A DNA stretch of 64,000 bases from Piscinibacterium candidicorallinum (lineage in GTDB: Bacteria; Pseudomonadota; Gammaproteobacteria; Burkholderiales; Burkholderiaceae_C), in assembly GCF_047549485.1 (NCBI RefSeq), contig NZ_CP180191.1, forward strand, positions 2,976,001 to 3,040,000. Reading direction: 5' to 3'. Under the pieces are notes generated by a model. The model ran no database searches and was not told the origin of the DNA. It saw only the letters and a program-made list of their open reading frames with translations. Below are positions 24,918 to 34,476 of the stretch, one piece after another. A program made the position numbers and the translations under genes. The stretch's first letter is position 1; each line of letters opens with the position of its first letter.

Positions 24918-26675
24918 TCAGGCCGCAGCGGGTTGCGGGTAGACGCGGGGGAGGTTCAGGCCCGGATAGCTCAGGCGCTGGATCGCATCGCGCAGCGCCG
25001 AAGGGCTGGCGTGCGTATAGACCCTGCGGCCCGTACTGCCGCCGCCTTCGTGCCCGAGCAGGGCGTCGATGGTGGGCTCGGGGGCGTGGGCATCGACCAA
25101 TCGCGTGCGCACCGTATGGCGCAGCGCGTGGAAGTCCAGGTACCGCCGGGACAGTCCGCGAGCCTTGCGGAACTTGCCGAACCACTCGCTCACATACTTG
25201 CCCGCCGTGTCGGACTCAGGCGAGCGCACGTCCGGGAAGAGCCGGGAGTCTCCTGCCGCTTTCCGAGCTGCGCAATAGTCCAGGAACCCGAGCCGGATCA
25301 GCTCAGGGTGCAGCGGCACGATCCGCTGCGCTGCGTCGGTCTTGAGGCTGCGCGGGGCGTCGTCTTCTTCCTCGGGGTCCGGGGCTTCTGTGATCCGCAG
25401 CAGCGGGATTGATCCGGCTTCCGTGGCACTGTCCGCCCGCTCGAAGTCCACCGTGCGGAGCTGACATAGCTCGGAGAGCCGCGCCCCGGTGAACAGCCCG
25501 AGTATGGGCAGCCAGTACGCGGCCTCCCCGCCCGCCTTCGTGGAGTCCGGCAAGCGGAAGTCGGTAAAGAGCGGGGCTGCGAAGAGTGTTTCCAGCTCCT
25601 CGACCGTCCAGGGCCTTCGGACCGCCCGCTTGGAGGTCGCAATGCTGACCCCTTGCCAGGGGTTGCGGGGGATCAGTTCGAGCCGCTGTGCCGCGAAGTT
25701 GAGCAGTGTCTTTACCGCCGTTAGACGATCATTGGCGGTCTTCGGGCTGTCGAACTTGGAACGCAGCCAAGTGCTGAACTCAAAGCCCTGCGCCGTCCGA
25801 AGGCTGGCAAGCGGCGCATTGCCGGTGAACTCCTCGAACAACTCAAGGGATCGCCGGTATTTCTCGACCGTGTTCCGGGGCCGCTTGAGTTCCGCCCCTT
25901 CCCACAGGCCGAACACGTCGCGCAGCTTTGCTACAGAGGGCGACGCCTGTTGCGGCGCGGCGGGGGTCTCAACCGGCTCGCCTCGGTTCCGGCGCAGCAG
26001 GTCTGAAGCCGCCGCGTGCAGGCTCCCGGCAATCGCCTGTAGGGCGCTACGGTTCGCAGCCCAATCGACCTGCCAGCCCAGAAGCCGGGCCGCATGGTCC
26101 GCACGGGCTCGCACCTTGGACAGGTCCCCCGCTACGGCGGCTTGCGCCTCGGTCAACAGACGTCCGTGATACCCGGCCGCAACTTCGCGTTGAACCGGCG
26201 TCAGGCCAGCCAGCGGGTCCCAATCGGCCGGGGTGTCCAGCGGATGCTCGGAGGAGTCCAGGAGGTCCAGGACGTCCTGAGCTGTGGTGTCCAGGGGCAG
26301 CAGCTTGCCGATTGCGCCTGCCTTGCCGCCTGCCAGCGCGGCCGTCCAGCTCGCGCCCCAAGTGCTCGGCGCTTCTATGCGGATCAGGTCATCGAACTTG
26401 AGCACGTCACGCCGAACGGCGGCAGCCAGAGCCTCGACCTGTTCGGGCTTCAGTGCGTCCAGAGGCGTGAGCTTGCGATTGCGGCGCAAGGTCTCGAACT
26501 GCGCCAGCTTGGCCGCGCGGATTGCGGCGGCGCGGGCCTTGGCCTCGGAACGGTCCCGCGTGTGCAAGGACTCGCGGTATTCCTTCGCCCCGAGCACGTC
26601 ATGCAGGGGCTTCGGGACCATCACGCGGACATAGAAAACACCTTCCCTCTGATACAGCCCGGTCTCTTTTGCCAT
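24918..26675 (-). CDS. int: Tyrosine recombinase/integrase of the element
   Basis: Site-specific recombinase that would insert the element at tRNA-Ala. From ATG 26675 (MAKETGLYQREGVFYVRVMVP) it is 585 residues; the frame opens upstream at 26747 without similarity. A DUF6538-like N-terminus is followed by a core-binding domain and a catalytic domain. The catalytic domain has the Arg in TGARLSELCQLRTVDF, the HxxR box HALRHTVRTRL, LLGHEGGG and the nucleophile Tyr in RRVYTH. All catalytic residues are present, so it looks functional. Its 5' end is 110 bp from the tRNA CCA end. Confidence 0.92.
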   Translation of the reverse strand: MAKETGLYQREGVFYVRVMVPKPLHDVLGAKEYRESLHTRDRSEAKARAAAIRAAKLAQFETLRRNRKLTPLDALKPEQVEALAAAVRRDVLKFDDLIRIEAPSTWGASWTAALAGGKAGAIGKLLPLDTTAQDVLDLLDSSEHPLDTPADWDPLAGLTPVQREVAAGYHGRLLTEAQAAVAGDLSKVRARADHAARLLGWQVDWAANRSALQAIAGSLHAAASDLLRRNRGEPVETPAAPQQASPSVAKLRDVFGLWEGAELKRPRNTVEKYRRSLELFEEFTGNAPLASLRTAQGFEFSTWLRSKFDSPKTANDRLTAVKTLLNFAAQRLELIPRNPWQGVSIATSKRAVRRPWTVEELETLFAAPLFTDFRLPDSTKAGGEAAYWLPILGLFTGARLSELCQLRTVDFERADSATEAGSIPLLRITEAPDPEEEDDAPRSLKTDAAQRIVPLHPELIRLGFLDYCAARKAAGDSRLFPDVRSPESDTAGKYVSEWFGKFRKARGLSRRYLDFHALRHTVRTRLVDAHAPEPTIDALLGHEGGGSTGRRVYTHASPSALRDAIQRLSYPGLNLPRVYPQPAAA

Positions 26676-26784
26676 CGGTTTCTTTGCCTTCGGTGGAACA
26701 GAAAGTGGCACACCTTTCTGACCCACAGGCCGCCTGGAAACCCGCATGAAACCTAGCTACAGAGGAAAAACGCTGGATGAAAAG

Positions 26785-26860
<76 letters not shown>

Positions 26861-27004
26861 GTGTTCGTGACTGCGTTGACTAAATATATAGCAGCCAAAA
26901 GGTCGTGACGGGCGCTGCAATAATCGCGGGCTTGCGCGGCGGGCGGGGTGCACTGGCTTACCTGGCTGTCGTTTGCGCAGCCTTCTGTCATTGCGAGTTC
27001 ATTC

Positions 27005-27784
27005 ATGGATATCACGCCGCCGTTTGGCTTTGGTTCGATCACCCCGCTGCGCCCCGACCTGAAGGTGCTGGACTGGCGCAACGCGCCCACGCCGGTGGAA
27101 TACAGCACCCTGAACGCGGTGCCCATCTCGCTGGGCGAAAGCTGGATGGCCTCGCGCGACTATCCGCTGGTATTCGCCGAGAACGGCGGCCTGATGGCGG
27201 TGCTGGGCTTTGCCGACAAGGAAAACCTGTACTGGAAGGACGGCGCATGGGACAACACGGTCTACGTACCCGCGATGATCCGCCGCTACCCCTTCTGCAC
27301 GACCCTGGTGCGCATTGACGGCGTGGTGCAGCAGCAGCCGCTGATGTGCGTGGAGTCCAGCTTCGTGAATGACGCTGGCGAGCCGGTGATCGACAACAAC
27401 CGCGTGCCGGTGGGCGATTTCCTGCAGCAGGCGCAGCTGGTGGAGGCCTTCGACCGCGATCTGCAGATGACCGCGGCGCTTGAGGACATGCTGCGCAAGC
27501 ACGGCCTGATCAAGCCCTTCGACCTGACCGCCACGCTGCGCGACGGCACCCAGTTCCAGATGGGCGGCATGTGGCGCGTGGACGAGCTGGCGCTCAAGGA
27601 AGTGGCCGCCAAGACCCTGCGCACCTTGATCGAGAGCGGCGCGATGCGGCTGGCCTACACGCACCTGAATTCGATGGCGAACTTCGATCGTTTGCTGGAC
27701 CGCAAGTACGCAGGCAAGCTGTTTGAAGGCATGCCGATGCGCGAGGCGACGGCCACGGAGCCGGCTGCACCCGCAGCGAACTGA
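27005..27784 (+). CDS. SapC family protein
   Basis: 259 residues starting MDITPPFGFGSITPLRPDLKV. It matches the SapC family pattern in NAVPISLGESWMASRDYPLVF, NTVYVPAMIRRYPFCTTL and LMCVESSFVND. SapC was named for a link to surface-layer proteins, but in most bacteria its role is unknown. The frame is open from 26948, and ATG 27005 gives the typical N-terminus. An esterase gene follows after 15 bp. Confidence 0.85.
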   Translation: MDITPPFGFGSITPLRPDLKVLDWRNAPTPVEYSTLNAVPISLGESWMASRDYPLVFAENGGLMAVLGFADKENLYWKDGAWDNTVYVPAMIRRYPFCTTLVRIDGVVQQQPLMCVESSFVNDAGEPVIDNNRVPVGDFLQQAQLVEAFDRDLQMTAALEDMLRKHGLIKPFDLTATLRDGTQFQMGGMWRVDELALKEVAAKTLRTLIESGAMRLAYTHLNSMANFDRLLDRKYAGKLFEGMPMREATATEPAAPAAN

Positions 27785-27799
27785 CCCGCCGGAGCCCGC

Positions 27800-28648
27800 A
27801 TGGACTACGAGCGCCTGTTCAACAACCGGGCGCTCGTCCCGGAGCATCCGCACATCCTTTCACGCTGGAGCCGCGACGGCGCCGATGCCGTGCGCCGTCT
27901 GGCCTGCCTGCTGGATCTGCCCTATGGCGAGCACGCCAGCGAGCGGCTGGACTTCTTTCCCGCCCGCGTGAGTTCGCGCGGCGCGCTGCCGCCCCTGCTG
28001 ATCTTCATGCACGGCGGCTGGTGGCGCAGCCTGGACAAGCGCGATTTCGCCTGGCTGGCCGCGCCCTGGCAGGCCCGCGGCGTGAGCGTGGCCCTGCCCA
28101 ACTATGCGCTGTGCCCCGCGGTGAGCCTGCGCGACATCGTGCAGCAGACCTGTGCGGCGGTGGCGTGGCTGTATGGCCGCGCGGGGCGCTACGAGTTCGA
28201 TCCGCAGCGTATCCACATCGCTGGACACTCGGCCGGCGGGCATCTGGCCGCCATGATGCTGGCAGCGCGCTGGCCACAGTGGGGCAGTCAGCCGCCGGCG
28301 GATCTGATCAAGAGCGCCACGGCGGTGTCCGGCCTGTTCGAGCTGGCGCCAGTGCGCAAGGCGTCCTTCGTGAATCAGGATCTGCAGCTCACCGAAGCGG
28401 ATTGCGCCGCACTCTCCCCGGCGCGCCTGCCGCCCGCCACGGACGCGCCACTGATCGTCGCCACGGGCGCCCTGGAGTCCGCCGCCTTCTTTGAGCAGCA
28501 GGACCTGATGCTCAAGGCCTGGAAGGGCGTGGCGCGCGGACCGATCCTGCTTGAAGGCGACAACCACTTCACGGCCTGCGACCGGCTGGCGGAGCCAGGG
28601 CATCCGCTGTTCGAGGCGCTGGCTGCGGAGATCGCGCGGCCGCACTAA
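27800..28648 (+). CDS. Alpha/beta hydrolase, kynurenine formamidase/esterase-like
   Basis: 282 residues with the HGGWWR oxyanion motif near residue 72, the nucleophile elbow HIAGHSAGGHLAAMML near 150, and a C-terminal EGDNHF giving the catalytic His. The N-terminus MDYERLFNNRALVPEHP is typical of bacterial arylformamidase-like esterases. No other tryptophan-degradation gene is nearby, so the formamidase function is only possible. Confidence 0.85.
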   Translation: MDYERLFNNRALVPEHPHILSRWSRDGADAVRRLACLLDLPYGEHASERLDFFPARVSSRGALPPLLIFMHGGWWRSLDKRDFAWLAAPWQARGVSVALPNYALCPAVSLRDIVQQTCAAVAWLYGRAGRYEFDPQRIHIAGHSAGGHLAAMMLAARWPQWGSQPPADLIKSATAVSGLFELAPVRKASFVNQDLQLTEADCAALSPARLPPATDAPLIVATGALESAAFFEQQDLMLKAWKGVARGPILLEGDNHFTACDRLAEPGHPLFEALAAEIARPH

Positions 28649-28856
28649 AACGGCGTGACGCGCTGCGGATCAGATGGCGCTGCGGCCTGCGGGTTTGAGG
28701 CCGGTCTGGCCAGCCGAGTCATTTTCAATGTTTGGTTGAAAAGCAGCCCCTGAAGAGCGCCAGATTCAAACGCTGATTGAATAGATCAATTGGCTGCTTT
28801 CCGCATGCAGCATGCGGATCCTGGCCGATTTCCAACTCAGATTTCAGCGTCGCATC

Positions 28857-29747
28857 TCACGCCGAAGCCTGGCGCAGTTCGAGCGCCTTCAGCAGCGCGC
28901 TGGTGTCTTCCTTCGCCCAGCCGCGCGCCTGCATGTCGGAAAGCAGCGCCTGCGTCACCTGCACGGCGGGCAGATCCAGCCCGGCGGCCTGCGCCATCTC
29001 GAGGATCAGGCCGTAGTCCTTGGCATGCAGGCGGCTTTCGATGCCTGCAGCAAAGTCGCGCGCCACCATCTTCGGGCCCATCAGCTCCAGCATCCGGCTG
29101 CCGGCAAAGCCGCTGGAAATGGCGGTCAGCATCTGCTGCGGGTCCACCCCCTGGGCACGGCAGAACAGCATGGCCTCGGCAATGCCCTGGATGTTCACCA
29201 CCTGCACAATCTGGTTGCAGGCCTTGGCCACCTGCCCCGCCCCGACAGGGCCGACGTGCGTGAGCGTCTTGCCGTAGCACAGGATCACGTCGCGCACCGC
29301 CGCCAGATGCTCCGCGCTGCCACCGGCCATGAGCGTGAGCGTGCCGGCCTCGGCTGCGCGCACGCCGCCCGACACCGGGCAATCAATGAAGCCGATGCCG
29401 CGCGCGGCCAGTGCTTCGGCAACTTCGCGCGTACCCGCAACCGCGATCGTGCTGTGGTCCACCACCACGGCACCGCTGCGTGCGCTGTGGATGGCGCCTT
29501 CGTCTCCGAGCAGCACCTCGCGCACATCGGGCGTGCTGGTCACGTTGGTGATGATCACGTCCGCATTGCTTGCCGCTGCCGCGGGCGAGCGCACCGCGCG
29601 CGCGCCCACACCTTCGACCGCGCGTGCGGCCTCATCACGGCGCACACTGGCCGTCACGGCATGGCCGGCCGCGATCAGGTGGCGGATCATGTGCAGGCCC
29701 ATGGCCCCGGCGCCGATGAGTCCGATGTTTCGCTTCAATTCACTCAT
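28857..29747 (-). CDS. NAD(P)-dependent beta-hydroxyacid dehydrogenase (3-hydroxyisobutyrate dehydrogenase family)
   Basis: 296 residues. The Rossmann motif IGLIGAGAMGLHMIRHLIAAGH is at the N-terminus. The substrate segment FIDCPVSGGVRAAEAGTLTLMAGG carries the family's DxPxSGG-type signature, and the catalytic Lys is in GAGQVAKACNQIV. It overlaps the PanE-like gene by 4 nt. The three genes 30736-31359, 29744-30739 and this one form one unit that probably degrades an unidentified branched or hydroxylated acid. Confidence 0.88.
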   Translation of the reverse strand: MSELKRNIGLIGAGAMGLHMIRHLIAAGHAVTASVRRDEAARAVEGVGARAVRSPAAAASNADVIITNVTSTPDVREVLLGDEGAIHSARSGAVVVDHSTIAVAGTREVAEALAARGIGFIDCPVSGGVRAAEAGTLTLMAGGSAEHLAAVRDVILCYGKTLTHVGPVGAGQVAKACNQIVQVVNIQGIAEAMLFCRAQGVDPQQMLTAISSGFAGSRMLELMGPKMVARDFAAGIESRLHAKDYGLILEMAQAAGLDLPAVQVTQALLSDMQARGWAKEDTSALLKALELRQASA

Positions 29748-30739
29748 TGGTTGATCCCCAGGGTCATGGCGCGGGCACGGGCCAGCGCATGGATCTGCTT
29801 GATGGTGGGCACCGCGATGCCGGCTGCGTCGGCCAGTTCGATCACGCTCTCCACAATCGCCTCCAGCTCCAGCCGACGGCGGGCCTCCAGATCCTGCAGC
29901 ATGCTGATCTTGGCCGCGCCGAGCTGGCGCGCGACGTCGATGCGCTGGTCCGGCGTCACGTCGAAGCGATAGCCCAGGTGCTCGGACACCGCCATGCCCT
30001 CGAGCATCATGGCGCGGATCGGCGCGAGCACGCCTTCGTCGGCGCAGATCTGGTTCATCAGGTAGCCAGTCAGCGCGGCTACCGGGTTGAAGCTCAGGTT
30101 ACCCAGCAGCTTCCACCAGACATCGCGGCGGATGTCGCTTGCGCGAACTGCCTCGAAGCCGGCAGCATCCAGCGCGGCACACACCGCTTCGAGCCGCTCG
30201 CTGACGACGTTGTTGAGTTCACCCAGGATCAGGCGCTTGCCGCCCGTCCAGTGGATCTCGCCGGGCGCGCGCACCTCGGCCGCAATGTGCACCACGCAGC
30301 CCAGCAGATGCTTCGGATGCAGGTCCGCAAACATCGTGCCCTGGGGGTCCAGGCAGTTCAGGCGTCGGCTTCGGAAGGGGTCATCCAGATCGGCGAAGTA
30401 CCACCACGGCAAGCCATTGATGGCCGGCACCACCACGGTGTGCCGGCCCACCATGTTGCGCAGGCGCGGCAGCACCTCGGCAATGCCGTGCGCCTTGGTG
30501 GCGAGGATGATCAGGTCCTGCTCGCCCACGGCCAGCAGGTCATCCGTGACCGGCAGGGCGAGCCCGTGCTCGCCGCCATGCACATGATCGACCAGCCGCG
30601 CGCCCTGCCTGAGCGCCGCGGCATGGGCGCCGCGTGCGATGAGTGTGACCCGATGCCCCGCCAGCGCCAGCCGGCCGCCGAGCGCGCCGCCAATGCCGCC
30701 GGCGCCGACGATGGTGACCCGCATCGGCGCGCTGCTCAT
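29744..30739 (-). CDS. 2-dehydropantoate 2-reductase family protein
   Basis: PanE/ApbA-family oxidoreductase of 331 residues starting MSSAPMRVTIVGAGGIGGALG. It has the nucleotide-binding GxGxxG, the NGLPWW segment after VVPAI, and the helical C-terminal domain with KLLGNLSFNPVAALTG. The start overlaps the VOC gene stop (ATGA at 30736-30739); an upstream extension to 30850 lacks similarity. Many PanE-like proteins outside pan operons act on other 2-oxo acids, and the neighbours suggest that here. Confidence 0.85.
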   Translation of the reverse strand: MSSAPMRVTIVGAGGIGGALGGRLALAGHRVTLIARGAHAAALRQGARLVDHVHGGEHGLALPVTDDLLAVGEQDLIILATKAHGIAEVLPRLRNMVGRHTVVVPAINGLPWWYFADLDDPFRSRRLNCLDPQGTMFADLHPKHLLGCVVHIAAEVRAPGEIHWTGGKRLILGELNNVVSERLEAVCAALDAAGFEAVRASDIRRDVWWKLLGNLSFNPVAALTGYLMNQICADEGVLAPIRAMMLEGMAVSEHLGYRFDVTPDQRIDVARQLGAAKISMLQDLEARRRLELEAIVESVIELADAAGIAVPTIKQIHALARARAMTLGINQ

Positions 30740-31359
30740 GCGCCCGTGCTGGGCGCGTACTCCGGCCGGTCGTTCTGCTGCGGCTTCAACACGCCCGCCG
30801 CCTTGCCCGCAGCCCGCTCGGCGCGCCACTGCTCCTTGCGACGGTTCCATTCGGCCAGCCGCGCATGGGCCTCGGTGCTCTCGCGCGCCATCTCGGCCTC
30901 ACTCGCCACCTGGGCCGACAGCTCCAGCCGGATGCCGTTGGGGTCGAAGAAATAGATGCTCTTGAAGACGTGGTGGTCGGTGATGCCGAGTACCTCCACG
31001 CCGTGCGCCAGCAGCCGGGTCTTGATCTGCTCCAGCTTCTCGATCGACTCCACGCGGAAGGCCACGTGGTTCACCCACAGCGGCGTGTTGGGCGAGGGCT
31101 CGGCCTTCACGTCGTCGCCCAGGTCGAAGAAGGCAATGAAGCTGCCGTCGGCCAGGCGGAAGAAGAAGTGCGTATACGGGCAGTACTCGCCCGTGGAGGG
31201 CACGTAGTCGCTTTGGATGATGTGATACAGCGGCAGCCCCAGCAGGTCTTCATAGAAGTGGCGCGTCTCCTCGGCATCGCGCGCGCGGTAGGCGTAGTGA
31301 TGCAGCTGCAGGATGGGCACCGGCGAGGGTGCATTCAGTACGGCGGGTTGCGCGGCCAT
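30736..31359 (-). CDS. VOC family (glyoxalase/dioxygenase-fold) protein
   Basis: 207 residues. The start LQLHHYAYRARDAEETRHFYEDLLGLPL is a typical vicinal-oxygen-chelate N-terminus with a metal-ligand His. Further motifs are THFFFRLADGSFIAFFDLGDD, VNHVAFRVES and IYFFDPNGIRLELS, which supply the other likely ligands. The C-terminal 60 residues are charged and variable. First gene of the three-gene unit; the substrate is unknown. Confidence 0.87.
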   Translation of the reverse strand: MAAQPAVLNAPSPVPILQLHHYAYRARDAEETRHFYEDLLGLPLYHIIQSDYVPSTGEYCPYTHFFFRLADGSFIAFFDLGDDVKAEPSPNTPLWVNHVAFRVESIEKLEQIKTRLLAHGVEVLGITDHHVFKSIYFFDPNGIRLELSAQVASEAEMARESTEAHARLAEWNRRKEQWRAERAAGKAAGVLKPQQNDRPEYAPSTGA

Positions 31360-31474
31360 GGCGAACCTCTTTCAACGGTGAAAAGCGATGGCGAATTATG
31401 GCGCGCTGATTTGCGGCGAGTGGCCCGGTGCAGCCATGCCCTCAGCCTGTAGAACGCCCGGACGGCGAAACGCG

Positions 31475-31540
31475 GATCGAGCATTGATGCGCCTCTTCAG
31501 GCCAAAGTGGCTGGAAAGCCGCACGGGACAAGCGAGAAGC
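31475..31540. repeat. Dispersed hairpin repeat, copy 1
   Basis: About 65 bp: left flank GATC-x-AGCATT-x-ATGCG, hairpin core CTCTTCAGGCC AAAGT GGCTGGAAAGCCGC, right flank GGGACAAGCG. Lies 3 bp after the AraC-family stop codon, between two genes on the same strand. Confidence 0.8.
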
Positions 31541-31543
31541 CCT

Positions 31544-32708
31544 TCAGGACGAATGCCGCAGCTTCCCAAAGACCGACACCTTCCTGCCATCTTCTGCAGC
31601 CAGCTGCGCATGCTCGCTCTGGAACTGCCCTGCGCTGCGCTTGTACCAGCGCTTGAAGGCGTGCTGCAGCGCGCTGGGTTCGGAGAAGCCGAGCAGGTAG
31701 GCGGTCTGCGAGACGGTCAGGCCCTGCTTGAGGTAGTGGGCGGCGGCTTCGCGGCGCACAGTGTTGAGCAGCTCGCGGAAGGTCTCGCCTTCGCTTTCCA
31801 GCAGCAGGCGCACGCGGCGCACGGGCAGCTTGAGCGTGGCGGCCACTTCGTCCAGGGTGAGCGGCTGGCCCTTAGAGAGCAGCAGGTTCAGAGCCTGCAC
31901 CACGCGGCTGGCCATGCGGGCCTCGGGCTCGAGCCGGGCCATGAGTTCGTCGGCCTGGGTCACGAGGAAATGCCGCAGGTAGGGGTCAGCCGTGCGAAAG
32001 GGCAGATCGAGCAGGGCCGCATCGAAGATGAGCGCGTTCTGCGCTGCGCCGAACTCCGGCGGAACACCGAAGGAGCGCTGGTACTCCGCGGCCAGCGAGC
32101 CGCCGGGGTCGGCATGCATGAACGTGGCACGCTCAATGCGCAGCGGCTCGCCGGTGAACATGCGGGCATAGAACAGAGCAAGCGCCAGGTAATGCTCGGC
32201 AAACCAGCGGCTCGCAAAGCGCGGGTCGAGGCACTGGTAGATGAAGGAGGCCGTGCGGCCGTGCGTTTCGTAGCGCACCGAGTCCGACTCCGACACCAGC
32301 AAGGCGTACTTGCCCCATTGCTCGATGGCTTCGCGCATGGTGGCGCAGCGCATGCCCAGGTGAGCGACGAAGTGCATGCGGTTGTCCGGGTAGCGCTCGT
32401 GCAGGTCAAGCGCAATGCCGGGGTGCTCCAGCACCTGCGCGGTGAGCGCCCAGAGCGCATTGAAGCCGGACAGGGGCACGCGGCCGTCCGGGTCGTCCAG
32501 CAGGCTGGGGCTGATACCGGTGTGCTGCGCGATCTGCTCGGCGCGGATGCCACGATTGAGCAGCAGGCGCACGAGCGTGAAGACGGCGTCATGGGCGGTG
32601 GCGTAGGGTTCGTTCAAAAGCGCTGGCGCAGGCAAGGTACGTGGCGAGCCGGGTGCTGGTGCGGCACCGGTCTGCTGCAGGGCTTCGCTGCGCGGCTTGC
32701 CGGTCACG
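31544..32708 (-). CDS. AraC family transcriptional regulator with arabinose-binding-type N-terminal domain
   Basis: About 387 residues if the GTG at 32708 is the start (VTGKPRSEALQQTG). The N-terminal 220 residues resemble the Arabinose_bd domain of OruR/ArgR-like regulators (TAQVLEHPGIALDLHERYPDN). The C-terminus has the AraC helix-turn-helix pair (TLDEVAATLKLPVRRVRLLL, TVSQTAYLLGFSEPSALQHAF). It is the last gene of the OmpW-DUF2147-alkB unit, so it is a good candidate to sense alkanes or their products. Confidence 0.87.
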
Positions 32709-32735
32709 GATAGGCCCTGCGATTGATCCGCAGTC

Positions 32736-33944
32736 TCAGGGCAAGGACGCCTTGGCCGAGACCTGCGCGGCACCCATCGCCGCCCGACTGGCCGCACGGT
32801 AGGCGGCAACCCGTGGGTCCATGATGCGGCGCCACAGGGGCGGGATGGCGGCCAGGACCACCATGGTGGCGTAGCCGGCAGGCAGCTGCGGGCTCTCGTC
32901 GAAGTGCCGTAGCGCCTGGTAGCGCCGTGATGCGTGCGCGTGATGGTCGCTGTGACGCTGCAGCTGGAACAGCAGCAGGTTGGTGAGCGCGAAGTTGGAG
33001 TTCCATGAGTGCGTGACGTTGACCCGCTCGTAACGGCCTTTGAGGGGGCCATCGTTGACAAGCGCGCGCGCCAAACCGTAATGCTCAACAAAGTTGATGA
33101 TTTCGAGCAGCGCGATGGCCACCACGCTCTGCCCCGCGAAGTACGCCAACCCGACCCACCAAGGCGCCTGCGTGAACAGGGCCACTACCGCCACGCAGGT
33201 CGCGGCGTACAGCAGCGAGGCACCGTACCAAGCGACGAGCTCGCTGGCCAGCGGCGTCCAGCGCCTGTTGCGTCTGGCGAACGCCTCGCGCTCGAGCTGG
33301 AAGGCGCGTGCCGGGTTGTGCCAGAAGGCGCGCGGCACAAAGCCATAGATCGTCTCGCCCAGCCGCGCGGTGGAGCCGTCGCGCGGCGTGGCCACATCCA
33401 CGTGATGACCATAGATGTGCTCCACCTTGAAGCTGCCATAGCTCACTGCGGCCAGCAGCAGGCCGCCTGCCCACTGCTCCAGACGTGTGGGCTTGTGGAT
33501 CAGCTCATGCCCGGTGTTGATGGCCGCCACGCCCCCCACCAGGCCCATGGAGATCGTCCAGCCGACCATGCCCACCCAGCTGAAGGGCGCCGTGACGAGC
33601 ATCCAGGCGCCCCAGACCAACAATGCGAGATACAGCGGCAGACAAACCAGCGTAAGCACCTTGTAGAAGCGCTCCGCCGACAGCCAGGCTTCGTCCTCCT
33701 CGGCCGGATTGGCCGGATCCTTGCCGATCAACCAGTCGAGTGCCGGGATGATCACGAAGTACCACAGCGGCGTATAGAAGGCTGCCAGATCCCATTGGTC
33801 CGTGTACTGCCCGATCCATGCGCTGCTCAACGGGAGCGACAGGGGCAGGAGGAACATCAGGTAGGCCCATTTCTTCACGCTCAGGCTGTAGCGCGAATAG
33901 GTCTTGGCCTGGTGCTTGGCGGTGGACGGGGATGCAGGGGTCAT
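32736..33944 (-). CDS. alkB: Alkane 1-monooxygenase
   Basis: Integral-membrane di-iron hydroxylase that oxidises medium-chain alkanes to 1-alkanols. The 402-residue product has six membrane segments and the full set of His boxes: NTGHELIHK, EHIYGHHVDVATP, FVEHYG and LQRHSDHHAHASRRYQ. The length matches Pseudomonas-type AlkB. It needs rubredoxin and rubredoxin reductase, which are not in the window. Neighbours are an OmpW/AlkL-like porin gene and an AraC regulator. Confidence 0.95.
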   Translation of the reverse strand: MTPASPSTAKHQAKTYSRYSLSVKKWAYLMFLLPLSLPLSSAWIGQYTDQWDLAAFYTPLWYFVIIPALDWLIGKDPANPAEEDEAWLSAERFYKVLTLVCLPLYLALLVWGAWMLVTAPFSWVGMVGWTISMGLVGGVAAINTGHELIHKPTRLEQWAGGLLLAAVSYGSFKVEHIYGHHVDVATPRDGSTARLGETIYGFVPRAFWHNPARAFQLEREAFARRNRRWTPLASELVAWYGASLLYAATCVAVVALFTQAPWWVGLAYFAGQSVVAIALLEIINFVEHYGLARALVNDGPLKGRYERVNVTHSWNSNFALTNLLLFQLQRHSDHHAHASRRYQALRHFDESPQLPAGYATMVVLAAIPPLWRRIMDPRVAAYRAASRAAMGAAQVSAKASLP

Positions 33945-33962
33945 GATGGAGGTCCTAGGGGG

Positions 33963-34448
33963 CTAGTTCGGCGCGCGCTGCCAGCGCTGGGTCCGTCCGA
34001 GAAGAGAAAAGCCGATGTAGCCGCGCACCTTGAGCGTGCGGCCGCCGTTTTCGAGTTCGAGCTTGACGCGGTAGAGCTTGCCGTTGTCGGGGTCAAGGAT
34101 TTCGCCGCCGGTCCACGCCGCATTGGCGCCCTGCCCCTCCTTCTTCAGGCCGGAGAGAATCATCATCCCGAGCATCTTCTTGCCCTTGCGATCGCCCGGG
34201 CAGACCTCGCAGACGGCGTCCAGCGACTCCCCTGCACGCAGGGTGCCGGTGATGCGCCCTTCGAGCACGCCGTTCTTCTCGATGATCTCCACCACCCCGC
34301 GCGGCTTGCCGTCGTTGTCGTCGATGGTGTGCCACTTGCCCACGGGCGTAGGCTCGGGTGCGGCAGCCGGGGCGGGCGCCTGGGCAGCCACCTGGATGAG
34401 CAGACTGGCGGCCAGCAGGCTGGCCAGGGTGATGCGGATGGCGTTCAT
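33963..34448 (-). CDS. DUF2147 family secreted protein
   Basis: 161 residues from ATG 34448 (MNAIRITLASLLAASLLIQV), a clear signal peptide. The mature part follows the DUF2147 pattern: GKWHTIDDNDGKPRGVVEI, CEVCPGDRKGKKMLGMMIL, GGEILDPDNGKLYRVKLEL and GRTLKVRGYIGFSLLGRTQ. Function is unknown. It lies 18 bp upstream of alkB and 28 bp downstream of the OmpW-like gene, so it is probably co-expressed with them. Confidence 0.9.
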   Translation of the reverse strand: MNAIRITLASLLAASLLIQVAAQAPAPAAAPEPTPVGKWHTIDDNDGKPRGVVEIIEKNGVLEGRITGTLRAGESLDAVCEVCPGDRKGKKMLGMMILSGLKKEGQGANAAWTGGEILDPDNGKLYRVKLELENGGRTLKVRGYIGFSLLGRTQRWQRAPN

Positions 34449-34476
34449 GATGCAGGTCTCCATGGGTCGGGTCGCA

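Larger units (their letters stand above)
18311..26784. mobile_element. tRNA-Ala-integrated element of about 8.5 kb with its own replication-type module
   Basis: A 23-bp identical repeat marks both ends: 18311-18333 on the left and 26785-26807 at the 3' end of tRNA-Ala on the right. A tyrosine integrase lies beside the tRNA end. Cargo comprises a serine recombinase, an SOS-controlled gene, a RepA-like helicase, two HNH-like proteins, a repeat array and small unknown genes. I see no capsid, terminase or conjugation genes, so it is neither a full prophage nor a self-transmissible element. A satellite-like or mobilisable integrative element is the best guess. Confidence 0.85.

Noticed and set aside
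32709..33091. N-terminal extension of the AraC regulator to 33091
   Set aside because: The extension overlaps the alkB coding sequence in another frame and shows no similarity to regulators.
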